Shown: in pieces, positions 8,577 to 19,822 of the stretch
Numbering within the stretch: the first letter of the stretch is position 1
Layout: the number at the start of each line of letters is the position of its first letter
NCBI RefSeq assembly: GCF_030817495.1
Contig: NZ_JAUSZK010000001.1
Location: 4,753,001-4,817,000 of the forward strand
DNA: 64,000 bases
Reading direction: 5' to 3'
DNA from: Streptomyces sp. V3I7
GTDB taxonomy: Bacteria; Actinomycetota; Actinomycetes; Streptomycetales; Streptomycetaceae
Notes under the pieces: generated by a model
Seen by the model: the letters and a program-made list of their open reading frames with translations, nothing else
What the model was told of the DNA's origin: nothing
Databases searched by the model: none
Program-made: the position numbers and the translations under genes

Positions 8577-9575
8577 TCACTCCCAGGACCCCTGTACGGG
8601 CGGCAGCTGGGCCAGTGCCGTCAGGTCCTCCGCGGTCAGCCGCAGGCCGCTGGCCGCCGCGTTCTCCGTGACCCAACGTTCCTGCTTGGCACCCGGCACC
8701 GGGATCACCTGCCGCCCCTGCGCCAGTACCCAGGCCAGGGCCACCTGTGCCGCCGTGACGTGCGGGCCGTGCCGGCGGGCCACCCGGCGCAGGCCCGCGA
8801 CGATGGGCTGGTTGGCGGCCATCATGTCGGCCGTGAAACGGGGGTGGCGGGCGCGGACGTCGTCCGGTTCGAAGCCCGCGCCGGGCCGCAGCCTGCCGGT
8901 CAGGAAACCGTTGCCGAGCGGCATCGCGGCCAGGAAGCCGACGCTCCGCTCCGCGCACCACGGCAGCAGCGCGTCCAGCGCCTCCCGCGACCACACCGAC
9001 AACTCGGCCTGCACCGCGCTCACCGGGAAGACCTGCTGCACCCGCCTCAGCAGCCGCAGCGTGTTGTCGTACAGGCGCGTGCCCGCCCGGCGCCCGCCGC
9101 GCGCCCCGACCGCTGACAGGCCGAGCGCCCGCACCTTCCCGGCCCGCACCAGCTCCGCCATCGCGCCCCACGTCTCCTCGACCGGGACCTCGGGGTCGGT
9201 GCGGTGCAGCTGGTAGAGGTCGATGACGTCTGTCTGCAGGCGCCGCAGCGAGGCGTCGCACGCCCGCTTGACATACCCGGGGCGGCCGTTGGCCACGATG
9301 TGCTGCTCGCCCACCAGCAGCCCCACCTTCGTCGACACGAAGGCGTCCCGGCGCCGCTCCCTCAGCACGCGGCCCAGCAGCAGCTCGTTGGTGAACGGCC
9401 CGTACATGTCGGCCGTGTCCAGGAGCGTCGAGCCCAGGTCCAGCGCCCGGTGCACGGCCCTGAGCGACTCGTCCCCCCGCCGGTGGGATGCGGTGTAGGC
9501 CCAGCTCATCGGCATGCATCCCAGCCCGATGGCCCCTACCGCGAGCGCCCCCGCCCCGATCGTCCTGCGCTCCAC
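8577..9575 (-). CDS. Aldo/keto reductase family oxidoreductase
   Basis: A 332-residue NADPH-dependent aldo/keto reductase (TIM barrel). The catalytic tetrad positions are visible: Asp and Tyr in DTADMYGPFTNE, Lys in STKVGLL, and His in LYQLHRTD. The C-terminal NADPH-binding segment reads VIPVPGAKQERWV. The N-terminus MERRTIGAGALAVGAIGLGCMPMS resembles the YajO/general stress AKR type. The substrate is unknown. The start at 9575 is followed by the normal first strand. It is divergent from the hydroxyacid dehydrogenase at 9653, and the 77-base gap must hold both promoters. Confidence 0.92.
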   Translation of the reverse strand: MERRTIGAGALAVGAIGLGCMPMSWAYTASHRRGDESLRAVHRALDLGSTLLDTADMYGPFTNELLLGRVLRERRRDAFVSTKVGLLVGEQHIVANGRPGYVKRACDASLRRLQTDVIDLYQLHRTDPEVPVEETWGAMAELVRAGKVRALGLSAVGARGGRRAGTRLYDNTLRLLRRVQQVFPVSAVQAELSVWSREALDALLPWCAERSVGFLAAMPLGNGFLTGRLRPGAGFEPDDVRARHPRFTADMMAANQPIVAGLRRVARRHGPHVTAAQVALAWVLAQGRQVIPVPGAKQERWVTENAAASGLRLTAEDLTALAQLPPVQGSWE

Positions 9576-9652
9576 CTGGTCGTGACCCTCCCTCTCCGGC
9601 CTCCTCCAACCTAACCTTTGCGCCCTGGTGCACCTGACATAGCCTCCTGACC

Positions 9653-10624
9653 ATGAGCGCTGACGTCTGGCTTCCCATCCCGCCCGAGGAGATCGACGGC
9701 CTCCCCGAGGGGCTCAACTACCTTTTCTGGGACGGGGGTGAGGACGGACGGCAGGAGTTCCCCGGCGATCCCGCCGAGTGCGCCGTGTACGTGGTGCCGT
9801 ACATGAAGCGCCAGCCCGTCAAGGTGCGCCCGCTGGAGCGGATGCCGAACCTCCGCCTCCTCCAGACGCTCACGGCCGGTGTCGACGACGTCTCCGCGCG
9901 GCTGTCGTCCCTGCCGTCCGGCGTGACGCTGTGCAACGCGCGCGGGGTCCACGAGGCGAGCACCGCCGAGCTCGCGCTCACCCTGACCCTCGCCTCGCTG
10001 CGGGGTGTCCCGCAGTTCGTCCGGGCACAGCAACGGGAGCAGTGGCAAGGCGAGTTCCGGCCCGCTCTCGCCGACAAGAACGTGCTCATCGTCGGCTACG
10101 GATCGATCGGTTCCGCCATCGAGGACCGGCTCGTTCCCTTCGAGGTCGCGCGGGTGGCGCGCGTCGCGCGCACCGGGCGCACCACCGAGCGCGGTCCCGT
10201 GCGCCCCCTCACCGACCTCCCCGCCCTGCTCCCCGAGGCGGACGTCGTGATCCTCTCCACGCCCCTGACCGAGAGCACGCGAGGCCTGGTCAACGCCGGT
10301 TTCCTCGGGCGGATGAAGGACGGGGCGCTGCTGGTCAACGTCGCCCGCGGCGCCGTCGTCGACACCAAGGCGCTGCTCGCGGAACTGGAGAGCGGACGCC
10401 TCACCGCCGCCCTGGACGTGACCGACCCCGAGCCGCTGCCCCCGGGCCACCCGCTGTGGCAGGCGCCCGGCGTGCTGATCAGCCCGCACGTGGGCGGGCC
10501 CACCTCCGCCTTCCTGCCGCGCGCCAAACGGTTGCTGACGGACCAGTTGACCCGTTTCGTGAACCAAGAGCCCCTGCGGAACGTGATCCTGACGACGGGC
10601 TCCACGGCTTCGACGGGCGCGTGA
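9653..10624 (+). CDS. D-isomer specific 2-hydroxyacid dehydrogenase
   Basis: A 323-residue NAD(P)-dependent dehydrogenase of the D-2-hydroxyacid family, which interconverts 2-keto and D-2-hydroxy acids. The Rossmann motif VGYGSIGSAIEDRL, catalytic Arg in NVARGAVVDT, Glu in TDPEPLPPGHPLW and His in SPHVGGPTSAF are all present, so it should be active. It is shorter and more divergent at the N-terminus than SerA, which is encoded separately at 18143. The physiological substrate is not evident. The ATG at 9653 is the only good start; a ribosome-binding site is weak (CCTCCTGACC on the coding strand is not Shine-Dalgarno-like), so its transcript may be leaderless. Confidence 0.9.
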   Translation: MSADVWLPIPPEEIDGLPEGLNYLFWDGGEDGRQEFPGDPAECAVYVVPYMKRQPVKVRPLERMPNLRLLQTLTAGVDDVSARLSSLPSGVTLCNARGVHEASTAELALTLTLASLRGVPQFVRAQQREQWQGEFRPALADKNVLIVGYGSIGSAIEDRLVPFEVARVARVARTGRTTERGPVRPLTDLPALLPEADVVILSTPLTESTRGLVNAGFLGRMKDGALLVNVARGAVVDTKALLAELESGRLTAALDVTDPEPLPPGHPLWQAPGVLISPHVGGPTSAFLPRAKRLLTDQLTRFVNQEPLRNVILTTGSTASTGA

Positions 10625-10845
10625 CAGCGGGCAGACAAAGGCGTGTAATCCGGTTCGGGCACCCTTCGCGACTCCTCGGAAGCGGTGCGTGCGCACATAT
10701 CCGCTGGTCGTCACTGAGCGTAGAGAACCTATGTCCCTGAGTGACGAGACTGGTGTATCGTCCCGACAGGGGCAGCGCCACGCACCATTCGGCGCCGGGG
10801 ATGGACATTCACATTGTGAGGGGGGCGACGGGCGATGCACGGCCT

Positions 10846-13800
10846 ATGGACGAACGATCCGACGCGGCGGAGCCGCCGACGGCGACCCTGGCGCACGGCG
10901 GAGCGCAGACGCTGTCGCCACACCAGCCATCAGCACCGCCGGCCCAGCGGACGCAGGCGGCACGCGCACCCGGCACACCGCTACCGGCGGGATCCGGGGG
11001 CGACACAGACCGGGAGGCCCCGGTGAACGCGCCGCCCACGGTGACGACCCCGCTCAACGGAACGCTGCGCACGCAGCCCCCGGCCGGGGCACCGCTCCCG
11101 AGGCCGCCCCTCCTGCGCGGCGGCTCCGGCGTGATCCACCAACTCGTGCTCGCCCTGGTGTGCGCGGCCTACGCCGTCGGTGCCGCGCTCCGCTGGGGTT
11201 CACCCGAAGTGGCGCTGATCATGGGCGACTTCGGACTGGCCGCCGCGGCCGGTACGGCCGCCGTCTCCTGCTACCTCTACGCCCGTACGTCCCGGGTCCG
11301 CTTTCGACCCGCCTGGCTGCTGTTCGCCCTCTCCTCGGCGATGGCCGCCATGGGCAACGCGGTCTGGGGGTGGTACGAGGTCGTCCTGGCCCAGGACGTA
11401 CCGAGCCCCAGCTACGCCGACCTGTTCTTCCTGTGCTTCGCGCCGCCCGCCATCGTCGGCCTGCTGGTGCTGGCCAAACGGCCGGCGTCGAAGGCGGGCT
11501 GGATCTGCCTGGCCCTGGACGCCTGGCTGATCGGGGGCTCGCTCCTCACCCTGTCGTGGAGCCTGGCCCTCGCGCAGGCCGCCCGGTTCGACGGGCCGAG
11601 CGTGGCGCACGCCGCGCTGTCGCTGGCGTACCCGCTGCTGGACATCGCCCTGGTCAGCATGGTGCTCGCGCTGCACTTCCGGCGCTCGCCCGGCAACCGC
11701 ACGGCGGTGAACACCGCGATCGGCGCGCTCGCCCTGACCGTGATGTGTGACGCCCTGTTCACCTCGCCGCTGCTGCACAGCAGTTACCACTCCGGGCAGC
11801 TGCTGGACGCGGGCTGGTTCGCGGGCTCGCTGCTCCTGGCGTACGCCCCCTGGGCCACTCCCCGGCACCAGGGCCGGCAGGAGGACGCCCGGACCGCGGC
11901 GGACGGCTCCACGCGCGTGGTCCACGACCTCGTGCCCGCACAGCAGGGCGGCGGCAGCCAGCCGGCGCCGTCCCCGACCGGGGGTGAGCACGGCCGGTAC
12001 GGGGCCGGCCGCCCCCTGACCAGTTCCCTGGCCGCGCTCACCCCGTACCTGGCCGCGGCCGTGTGCACGCTGGGCATCCTGTACAACGGCCTCAACGGAC
12101 GCAGCCCCGACCCGGTGGTGCTCATCACCGCGGGCGCCGTCGTGCTCGCCCTGGTCGTGCGCCAGGGCATCACGCTGGTCGACAACATCACCCTCGCCCA
12201 GGAACTGGCGCAGAAGGAGAACCACTTCCGCTCCCTGGTGCAGGGCTCCAGCGACGTCATCATGATCGCCGCACCCAACGGCATGCTCCGCTACGTCTCC
12301 CCGGCCGCCGCCGGCGTCTACGGGCGTCCCGCGGAGGACCTCGTGGGCTCCGAACTGGCCAATCTCATCCACCCGGAGGATCTGGGCTGCGTGGTGCACG
12401 AAGTGCGCCGCTTTCTCGCCGCCGATCCGCTCGAAGAACCCACTACGCGCATCGAATACCGCTTCCGGTCCGGCGGTGGGGGCACCTCCCGCCCTGGGGG
12501 CACCTCCCGGCCGGAGGCTGGGGGAGAAGCCGGGAGTGGGGGAGGCTGGCTCAACGTCGAGTCCACCGTCAACCGGCACCACGGCGGCCTCATCTTCAAC
12601 AGCCGTGACGTCACCGAGCGGGTCCGCCTCCAGGCACAGCTCCAGCACAACGCCGAGCACGACCCGCTCACCGACCTGCCCAACCGCGCGCTGTTCACCA
12701 AGCGCGTGCAGCAGGCCGTCTCCGGCCGTCGCGCCTCGGACCGCGGCGCCGCCCTGCGCGGCACCGCCGTGCTCTTCATCGACCTGGACGGCTTCAAGGC
12801 CGTCAACGACACGATCGGGCACCAGGCCGGGGACGAACTGCTCGTCCAGGCCGCCCGCAGACTCCAGGAGGCGGTCCGGCACGGGGACACCGCCTCACGG
12901 CTGGGCGGCGACGAGTTCGCGGCCCTGATCGTCGGAGACGGCACCCGTGACCTCAGTGCCCGGGAGCGGCACATCCTGGAGCTCGCCGACCGCCTCAGGC
13001 TCACCCTCTCCCAGCCGTACGTCATCGACGGCAACGACGTCCGCGTCAACGCCTCCATCGGTGTCGCCTTCGCCGAACCCGGGCTCGGTGGCGGTGAGTT
13101 GCTGCGCAACGCCGACCTGGCCATGTACCGCGCCAAGTCGGCCGGCAAGGGCCGCGTCGAGCTGTACAAGCCGCAGATGCAGCAGGACGTCGTCCGCAAG
13201 GCCGAACTGGCCACGCGGCTGCGCGCCGCGCTGCACGACGGCGAGTTCACGCTGCTGCACCAGCCCGTGGTGTGCCTGGACGGCGGCCGGATCGAGTCGG
13301 TCACCGCCCAGGCGCGCTGGCGCTCCTCCCAGGGCGTGCTGTTCACCCCGGCCGAGTTCCTGCGGGTGGCGGAGGACAGCGACAAGACCGCGGAGCTGGA
13401 CCGCTGGATCATCGAGGAGTCCGTGGCGCAGGCCGCCGAGCGGGCCGCGAGCGGACTCACCGTGCCGGTGGCCGTCCGCATGTCCGCCCGGCGGCTGCTG
13501 GACCGGTCGATGCCCTTCGGCTCGGTCGAGGCCCTGCTCACCCGGCACGGGCTGCCCTCCGGCTCCCTGGTCGTCGAGCTGTCCGACACCGACCCGCGCG
13601 TGAGCCTGGACGAACTGGAGCGGCGTCTGTCCGCGCTGCGGCGGCTCGGCGTACGGATCGCGCTCGACGGCTTCGGCAGCGGCTACGCGGCGATCACGGC
13701 GCTGAGAAGGCTCCCCGTCGACGTCCTGAAACTCGACCGCGGTCTGGTCGAGGGCGTCGTCGAGTCCGCCCGGCTGCACAAGATCACCAGAGGGCTGCTG

Positions 13801-14097
13801 CGTATCGCCACCGACCTCGGGCTCCAGTCCGTGGCCGAGGGCGTGGACCTGCCCGAGCAGGTGGTCGCCCTGCGCGCGATGGGCTGCACGCACGGACAGG
13901 GCATGGCGTTCGCGGCGCCGCTGGACGAGTACCGGCTGCGCAGGGCGCTCGGCCGCGGCCACTACCCGGTCCCGCACGGGCCGGCCGAACCCGCCTTCGC
14001 GGGCGGTTCGGGGGTGTACGCGAGCGGGGTGCCCGCCGTTTTCGGAGGCGGGAGCGCCTTGCGCTCACATAATGAGACGCCCGTCCCACCCACTTGA
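10846..14097 (+). CDS. Membrane PAS-GGDEF-EAL protein: probable diguanylate cyclase with degenerate EAL domain
   Basis: About 1083 residues from the ATG at 10846; starts at 10741 and 10801 are possible. A Pro/Thr-rich N-terminus is followed by about ten membrane helices (residues ~98-415), a PAS domain (~457-592), GGDEF (~605-770) and EAL (~785-1039). The cyclase site is intact ([11 protein letters not shown]) and an RxxD inhibitory site (RHGD) sits five residues before it. The EAL domain looks catalytically dead: the EAL motif is TAQ, VN.S is VRMS, and the DDFGTGY motif reads LDGFGSGY. It should therefore make c-di-GMP rather than degrade it, controlling development. From memory the S. coelicolor counterpart is SCO5511, called CdgF in Streptomyces reviews. 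The PAS domain carries an unusual Gly-rich insertion (residues ~543-567). Confidence 0.9.
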   Translation: MDERSDAAEPPTATLAHGGAQTLSPHQPSAPPAQRTQAARAPGTPLPAGSGGDTDREAPVNAPPTVTTPLNGTLRTQPPAGAPLPRPPLLRGGSGVIHQLVLALVCAAYAVGAALRWGSPEVALIMGDFGLAAAAGTAAVSCYLYARTSRVRFRPAWLLFALSSAMAAMGNAVWGWYEVVLAQDVPSPSYADLFFLCFAPPAIVGLLVLAKRPASKAGWICLALDAWLIGGSLLTLSWSLALAQAARFDGPSVAHAALSLAYPLLDIALVSMVLALHFRRSPGNRTAVNTAIGALALTVMCDALFTSPLLHSSYHSGQLLDAGWFAGSLLLAYAPWATPRHQGRQEDARTAADGSTRVVHDLVPAQQGGGSQPAPSPTGGEHGRYGAGRPLTSSLAALTPYLAAAVCTLGILYNGLNGRSPDPVVLITAGAVVLALVVRQGITLVDNITLAQELAQKENHFRSLVQGSSDVIMIAAPNGMLRYVSPAAAGVYGRPAEDLVGSELANLIHPEDLGCVVHEVRRFLAADPLEEPTTRIEYRFRSGGGGTSRPGGTSRPEAGGEAGSGGGWLNVESTVNRHHGGLIFNSRDVTERVRLQAQLQHNAEHDPLTDLPNRALFTKRVQQAVSGRRASDRGAALRGTAVLFIDLDGFKAVNDTIGHQAGDELLVQAARRLQEAVRHGDTASRLGGDEFAALIVGDGTRDLSARERHILELADRLRLTLSQPYVIDGNDVRVNASIGVAFAEPGLGGGELLRNADLAMYRAKSAGKGRVELYKPQMQQDVVRKAELATRLRAALHDGEFTLLHQPVVCLDGGRIESVTAQARWRSSQGVLFTPAEFLRVAEDSDKTAELDRWIIEESVAQAAERAASGLTVPVAVRMSARRLLDRSMPFGSVEALLTRHGLPSGSLVVELSDTDPRVSLDELERRLSALRRLGVRIALDGFGSGYAAITALRRLPVDVLKLDRGLVEGVVESARLHKITRGLLRIATDLGLQSVAEGVDLPEQVVALRAMGCTHGQGMAFAAPLDEYRLRRALGRGHYPVPHGPAEPAFAGGSGVYASGVPAVFGGGSALRSHNETPVPPT
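12476..12545 (+). repeat. GC-rich repeat element inside the PAS coding region
   Basis: GGGGGCACCTCCC occurs twice 18 bases apart (12478-12490 and 12496-12508) and is followed by a CCGGCCGGAGGCTGGGGGAG segment. This resembles a short dispersed palindromic repeat that I remember as common in Streptomyces chromosomes. It adds about 25 Gly/Ser/Thr/Pro residues between RFRS and WLNVEST of the PAS domain without breaking the frame. Confidence 0.7.
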
Positions 14098-14130
14098 CAC
14101 GTGGTGCGTGCCGGGGGGAGGGTCAGTGCC

Positions 14131-14172
14131 ATGCGCACCCGAATTCTCGTACTTGGAAAGCGCGTCGGCTGA
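14131..14172 (+). CDS. ilvB leader peptide (13 aa, Ile-Leu-Val-Leu)
   Basis: A short frame reading [13 protein letters not shown] and then TGA, preceded by GGGGGGAGG at 14114-14122 with about 8 bases spacing. Four consecutive codons are branched-chain (Ile, Leu, Val, Leu), with another Val later. It ends 55 bases before a U-tract terminator and about 180 bases before ilvB. That is the classical layout for ribosome-mediated attenuation by charged Ile/Leu/Val tRNA. Leader peptides of this type have been predicted before for actinobacterial ilvB. Peptide function in trans is not expected. Confidence 0.85.
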   Translation: MRTRILVLGKRVG

Positions 14173-14226
14173 GCTGGGCCCCACCGGACGACGTCCGGAA
14201 TCCCCAGCGACCCTCACCGGCGCGCT

Positions 14227-14260
14227 CCCCTCGCTTGCCTTCCGGCACGAGGGGTTTTTT
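14227..14260 (+). terminator. ilvBNC attenuator terminator
   Basis: Stem arms CCCCTCG (14227-14233) and CGAGGGG (14248-14254) are perfectly complementary, with an inner TGCC/GGCA pairing and a run of six T directly after (14255-14260). It lies between the leader peptide and ilvB. When branched-chain aminoacyl-tRNAs are plentiful the ribosome should clear the leader and this hairpin should form and stop transcription. It is one of only two hairpins in the window with a true T-tract. Confidence 0.88.
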
Positions 14261-14353
14261 GTTGCACAGGCACGATGCGACGACCCGCCGCACCCCGTAC
14301 GAACATCGCGAAAACCCCCAAGCAAAACCCTCAGCATCGAGAAGAGAATGCCG

Positions 14354-16210
14354 ATGACCGAGCAGGCCACCGGGGCCCACCATCCGCAGCCGCGGCCGCC
14401 CCGTTCCGGAGGGCAGCAGCCCACGCCCGTCGAGCACGTCACGGGTGCGCAGTCCCTCATCCGTTCGCTCGAGGAGGTCGGCGCCGACACGGTATTCGGC
14501 ATTCCCGGCGGTGCGATCCTGCCCGCCTACGACCCGCTGATGGACTCCCGGCGCGTGCGCCACGTCCTGGTCCGGCACGAGCAGGGCGCCGGCCACGCGG
14601 CCACCGGGTACGCGCAGGCCACCGGCAAGGTCGGTGTCTGCATGGCGACGTCGGGCCCGGGTGCGACGAACCTGGTCACGCCCATCGCCGACGCGCACAT
14701 GGACTCGGTGCCGCTCGTGGCGATCACCGGGCAGGTCGCGTCCAAGGCGATCGGCACGGACGCCTTCCAGGAGGCGGACATCGTCGGCATCACCATGCCG
14801 ATCACCAAGCACAACTTCCTGGTCACCGACGCCGAGGAGATCCCGCGGGTCATCGCGGAGGCCTTCCACATCGCCTCCACCGGCCGCCCCGGCCCGGTCC
14901 TCGTCGACATCGCCAAGGACGCCCTCCAGGCGCGGACCACCTTCACCTGGCCGCCCGTCATGGACCTGCCCGGCTACCGCCCGGTGACCAAGCCGCACGC
15001 CAAGCAGATCCGCGAGGCCGCGAAGCTCATCACCGCCGCCAAGCGGCCCGTCCTCTACGTCGGCGGCGGCGTCCTGAAGGCCCGGGCCACCGCCGAGCTC
15101 AAGGTCCTCGCCGAGCTCACCGGAGCGCCCGTCACCACCACCCTGATGGCGCTCGGCGCGTTCCCCGACAGCCACCCGCTGCACGTGGGAATGCCGGGCA
15201 TGCACGGTGCGGTCACCGCCGTCACCGCGCTGCAGAAGGCCGACCTGATCGTCGCCCTCGGCGCCCGCTTCGACGACCGCGTCACCGGCAAGCTCGACAG
15301 CTTCGCCCCGTACGCCAAGATCGTCCACGCCGACATCGACCCGGCCGAGATCGGCAAGAACCGCGAGGCCGACGTGCCGATCGTCGGTGACGCCCGCGAG
15401 GTCATCGCAGACCTGATCCAGGCGGTGCAGAAGGAGCACAACGAGGGCCACCGAGGCGACTACAGCGCCTGGTGGAAGGACCTCTCCCGCTGGCGCGACA
15501 CCTACCCGCTCGGCTACGACCAGCCCGCGGACGGCTCGCTGTCGCCGCAGGCCGTCATCGAGCGGATCGGTCAACTGGCGCCCGAGGGAACGATCTTCGC
15601 GGCGGGCGTCGGCCAGCACCAGATGTGGGCCGCGCACTTCGTCCAGTACGACACGCCTTCCACGTGGCTCAACTCCGGCGGCGCCGGAACCATGGGCTAC
15701 GCGGTCCCGGCGGCCATGGGCGCCAAGGCCGGCATGCCCGACCGCGCGGTCTGGGCGATCGACGGCGACGGCTGCTTCCAGATGACCAACCAGGAACTCA
15801 CCACCTGCGCCCTGAACAACATCCCGATCAAGGTCGCCATCATCAACAACGGCGCCCTCGGGATGGTCCGTCAGTGGCAGACCCTCTTCTACAACCAGCG
15901 CTACTCCAACACCGTGCTGCACTCCGGCCCCGAGGCCAGCGGCCTGGAGCCCAGCGCCGGCACCCGGGTCCCGGACTTCGTGAAGCTGTCGGAGGCCATG
16001 GGCTGTCACGCGATCCGCTGCGAGGCCCCCGAGGACCTCGACAAGGTCATCGCGGAGGCGAACTCCATCAACGACCGTCCGGTCGTCGTCGACTTCATCG
16101 TCCACGAGGACGCGATGGTGTGGCCGATGGTCGCCGCCGGCACCTCCAACGACGAGATCATGGCCGCCCGGGACGTCCGCCCCGACTTCGGCGACAACGC
16201 AGACGACTGA
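14354..16210 (+). CDS. ilvB: Acetolactate synthase large (catalytic) subunit
   Basis: A 618-residue ThDP/FAD enzyme that condenses two pyruvates, or pyruvate with 2-oxobutyrate, to acetolactate or acetohydroxybutyrate: the committed step of Val/Leu/Ile synthesis. The catalytic Glu lies in [14 protein letters not shown] (about residue 76). The ThDP-Mg motif [12 protein letters not shown]...NN is near residue 470, and the FAD/central domain is present. A Gln/Pro-rich N-terminal extension (~35 residues) is typical of Streptomyces. The ATG at 14354 is chosen because AGAAGAG lies 8-9 bases upstream; an ATG two codons earlier is an alternative. It is first in the ilvB-ilvN-ilvC operon and is controlled by the leader attenuator. 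Confidence 0.97.
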   Translation: MTEQATGAHHPQPRPPRSGGQQPTPVEHVTGAQSLIRSLEEVGADTVFGIPGGAILPAYDPLMDSRRVRHVLVRHEQGAGHAATGYAQATGKVGVCMATSGPGATNLVTPIADAHMDSVPLVAITGQVASKAIGTDAFQEADIVGITMPITKHNFLVTDAEEIPRVIAEAFHIASTGRPGPVLVDIAKDALQARTTFTWPPVMDLPGYRPVTKPHAKQIREAAKLITAAKRPVLYVGGGVLKARATAELKVLAELTGAPVTTTLMALGAFPDSHPLHVGMPGMHGAVTAVTALQKADLIVALGARFDDRVTGKLDSFAPYAKIVHADIDPAEIGKNREADVPIVGDAREVIADLIQAVQKEHNEGHRGDYSAWWKDLSRWRDTYPLGYDQPADGSLSPQAVIERIGQLAPEGTIFAAGVGQHQMWAAHFVQYDTPSTWLNSGGAGTMGYAVPAAMGAKAGMPDRAVWAIDGDGCFQMTNQELTTCALNNIPIKVAIINNGALGMVRQWQTLFYNQRYSNTVLHSGPEASGLEPSAGTRVPDFVKLSEAMGCHAIRCEAPEDLDKVIAEANSINDRPVVVDFIVHEDAMVWPMVAAGTSNDEIMAARDVRPDFGDNADD

Positions 16211-16241
16211 CCTTCAACAGGCAAGGAAGAGCACAGAGATC

Positions 16242-17886
<1,645 letters not shown>

Positions 17887-17892
17887 GCCTCG

Positions 17893-17932
17893 GGGCGGCG
17901 GGGCCGGCCGACACGGCTCGGCCCCGCCGCCC
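17893..17932 (+). terminator. Terminator of the ilvBNC operon
   Basis: A perfect 14-bp stem, GGGCGGCGGGGCCG (17893-17906) with its complement at 17919-17932, begins seven bases after the ilvC stop. There is no T-run, but the position and strength support operon termination before serA. Confidence 0.8.
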
Positions 17933-18142
17933 GTCTCTCGTCCACGGCTTGTCCACTCCGTCCAGCCACGGACGGGTGATCCTTCCCCCGCGGCGCGCTC
18001 GGGCGCACGGCGCGCTACTACACTGCTGAACTACATACGCGTCAGGCCCACAGCGTCGTGCGTCTTCCGCTGCTTGCCCCCCTCCTCCGCCTGCGGCCGT
18101 CGGGACGGCCGTCCGCACGCTTAGGACTTGTGAGGACCTCAC

Positions 18143-19732
18143 GTGAGCTCGAAACCCGTCGTACTCATCGCTGAAGAACTGTCGCCCGCCACCGTCGACG
18201 CGCTTGGACCGGATTTTGAGATCCGGCAGTGCAACGGAGCGGACCGAGCCGAGTTGCTTCCGGCCATCGCCGACGTGGACGCGATCCTGATCCGCTCCGC
18301 CACCAAGGTCGACGCCGAGGCGATCGCAGCCGCCAAGAACCTGAAGGTCGTCGCGCGGGCCGGCGTCGGCCTGGACAACGTCGACGTCTCCGCCGCCACC
18401 AAGGCCGGCGTCATGGTCGTCAACGCCCCGACCTCCAACATCGTGACCGCCGCCGAGCTGGCCTGCGGTCTCCTCCTCGCCACGGCCCGCAACATCCCGC
18501 AGGCCAACGCCGCGCTCAAGAACGGCGAGTGGAAGCGCAGCAAGTACACCGGCGTCGAGCTGGCCGAGAAGACCCTCGGCGTCGTCGGCCTCGGCCGTAT
18601 CGGCGCGCTGGTCGCCCAGCGCATGTCCGCGTTCGGCATGAAGGTCGTCGCGTACGACCCCTACGTCCAGCCGGCGCGCGCGGCGCAGATGGGCGTCAAG
18701 GTGCTGTCGCTGGACGAGCTGCTCGCGGTCTCCGACTTCATCACCGTGCACCTGCCGAAGACGCCCGAGACCCTCGGCCTCATCGGCGAGGAGGCGCTGC
18801 ACAAGGTCAAGCCGAGCGTGCGCATCGTCAACGCCGCGCGCGGCGGCATCGTCGACGAGGCGGCGCTGTACGCGGCGCTGAAGGAGGGCCGCGTCGCGGG
18901 CGCCGGCCTCGACGTGTACGCCAAGGAACCGTGCACGGACTCCCCGCTCTTCGAGCTGGACCAGGTCGTGTCCACCCCGCACCTCGGCGCCTCCACGGAC
19001 GAGGCGCAGGAGAAGGCGGGCATCGCGGTCGCCCGCTCGGTCCGCCTCGCGCTCGCCGGTGAGCTGGTCCCGGACGCGGTGAACGTCCAGGGCGGCGTCA
19101 TCGCCGAGGACGTCAAGCCGGGCCTGCCGCTCGCCGAGCGCCTCGGCCGGATCTTCACCGCCCTCGCGGGCGAGGTGGCCGTCCGCCTCGACGTCGAGGT
19201 GTACGGCGAGATCACCCAGCACGACGTGAAGGTCCTGGAGCTCTCCGCGCTCAAGGGCGTCTTCGAGGACGTCGTCGACGAGACGGTGTCGTACGTCAAC
19301 GCCCCGCTGTTCGCGCAGGAGCGCGGCGTCGAGGTGCGGCTGACGACCAGCTCGGAGTCCGGCGACCACCGCAACGTCGTGACCGTCCGCGGCACGCTCG
19401 GCACCGGCGAGGAGGTGTCGGTCTCCGGCACGCTGGCCGGCCCGAAGCACGCCCAGAAGATCGTCGCCGTCGGCGACTACGACGTGGATCTCGCGCTCGC
19501 CGAGCACATGGTCGTCCTGCGCTACGAGGACCGCCCCGGCGTCGTCGGCACCGTCGGCCGCATCTTCGGCGAGGCGGGCATCAACATCGCCGGCATGCAG
19601 GTCGCCCGCGCCGACCTGGGCGGCGAGGCGCTGGCCGTCCTGACCGTCGACGACACGGTCGGCCCCACCGTCCTGGCCGAGGTCGCCGCGGAGATCGGCG
19701 CGACCTTCGCCCGCTCGGTGAACCTGGTCTGA
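18143..19732 (+). CDS. serA: D-3-phosphoglycerate dehydrogenase
   Basis: A 529-residue NAD-dependent enzyme that oxidises 3-phosphoglycerate to 3-phosphohydroxypyruvate, the first step of serine synthesis. The substrate- and NAD-binding domains contain VGLGRIGALVAQRM, NAARGGIVDEAAL and the active-site His in TPHLGASTDEA. They are followed by the intervening domain of the long (mycobacterial-type) form and a C-terminal ACT domain (VVLRYEDRPGVVGTVGRIFGEAGINIAG) that senses serine. Start GTG at 18143. The 210 bases between the ilvC terminator and this start hold no gene; the promoter is not obvious, and ACTACACTGCTGAACTAC around 18015 is a possible -10 area. Confidence 0.97.
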   Translation: MSSKPVVLIAEELSPATVDALGPDFEIRQCNGADRAELLPAIADVDAILIRSATKVDAEAIAAAKNLKVVARAGVGLDNVDVSAATKAGVMVVNAPTSNIVTAAELACGLLLATARNIPQANAALKNGEWKRSKYTGVELAEKTLGVVGLGRIGALVAQRMSAFGMKVVAYDPYVQPARAAQMGVKVLSLDELLAVSDFITVHLPKTPETLGLIGEEALHKVKPSVRIVNAARGGIVDEAALYAALKEGRVAGAGLDVYAKEPCTDSPLFELDQVVSTPHLGASTDEAQEKAGIAVARSVRLALAGELVPDAVNVQGGVIAEDVKPGLPLAERLGRIFTALAGEVAVRLDVEVYGEITQHDVKVLELSALKGVFEDVVDETVSYVNAPLFAQERGVEVRLTTSSESGDHRNVVTVRGTLGTGEEVSVSGTLAGPKHAQKIVAVGDYDVDLALAEHMVVLRYEDRPGVVGTVGRIFGEAGINIAGMQVARADLGGEALAVLTVDDTVGPTVLAEVAAEIGATFARSVNLV

Positions 19733-19748
19733 CCGCCTGCCAGTCCGA

Positions 19749-19789
19749 AACGCCGGACGGACCGAGAACTCCTCGGCCCGTCCGGCGTT
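19749..19789 (+). terminator. Terminator after serA
   Basis: AACGCCGGACGG (19749-19760) pairs with CCGTCCGGCGTT (19778-19789), with an inner CCGAG/CTCGG pairing. It lies between the convergent serA and PucR-family genes and can serve both strands. Confidence 0.8.
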
Positions 19790-19822
19790 CTCGTTGCGCG
19801 GTGCCTTCGGGAAGCGGCGCGT

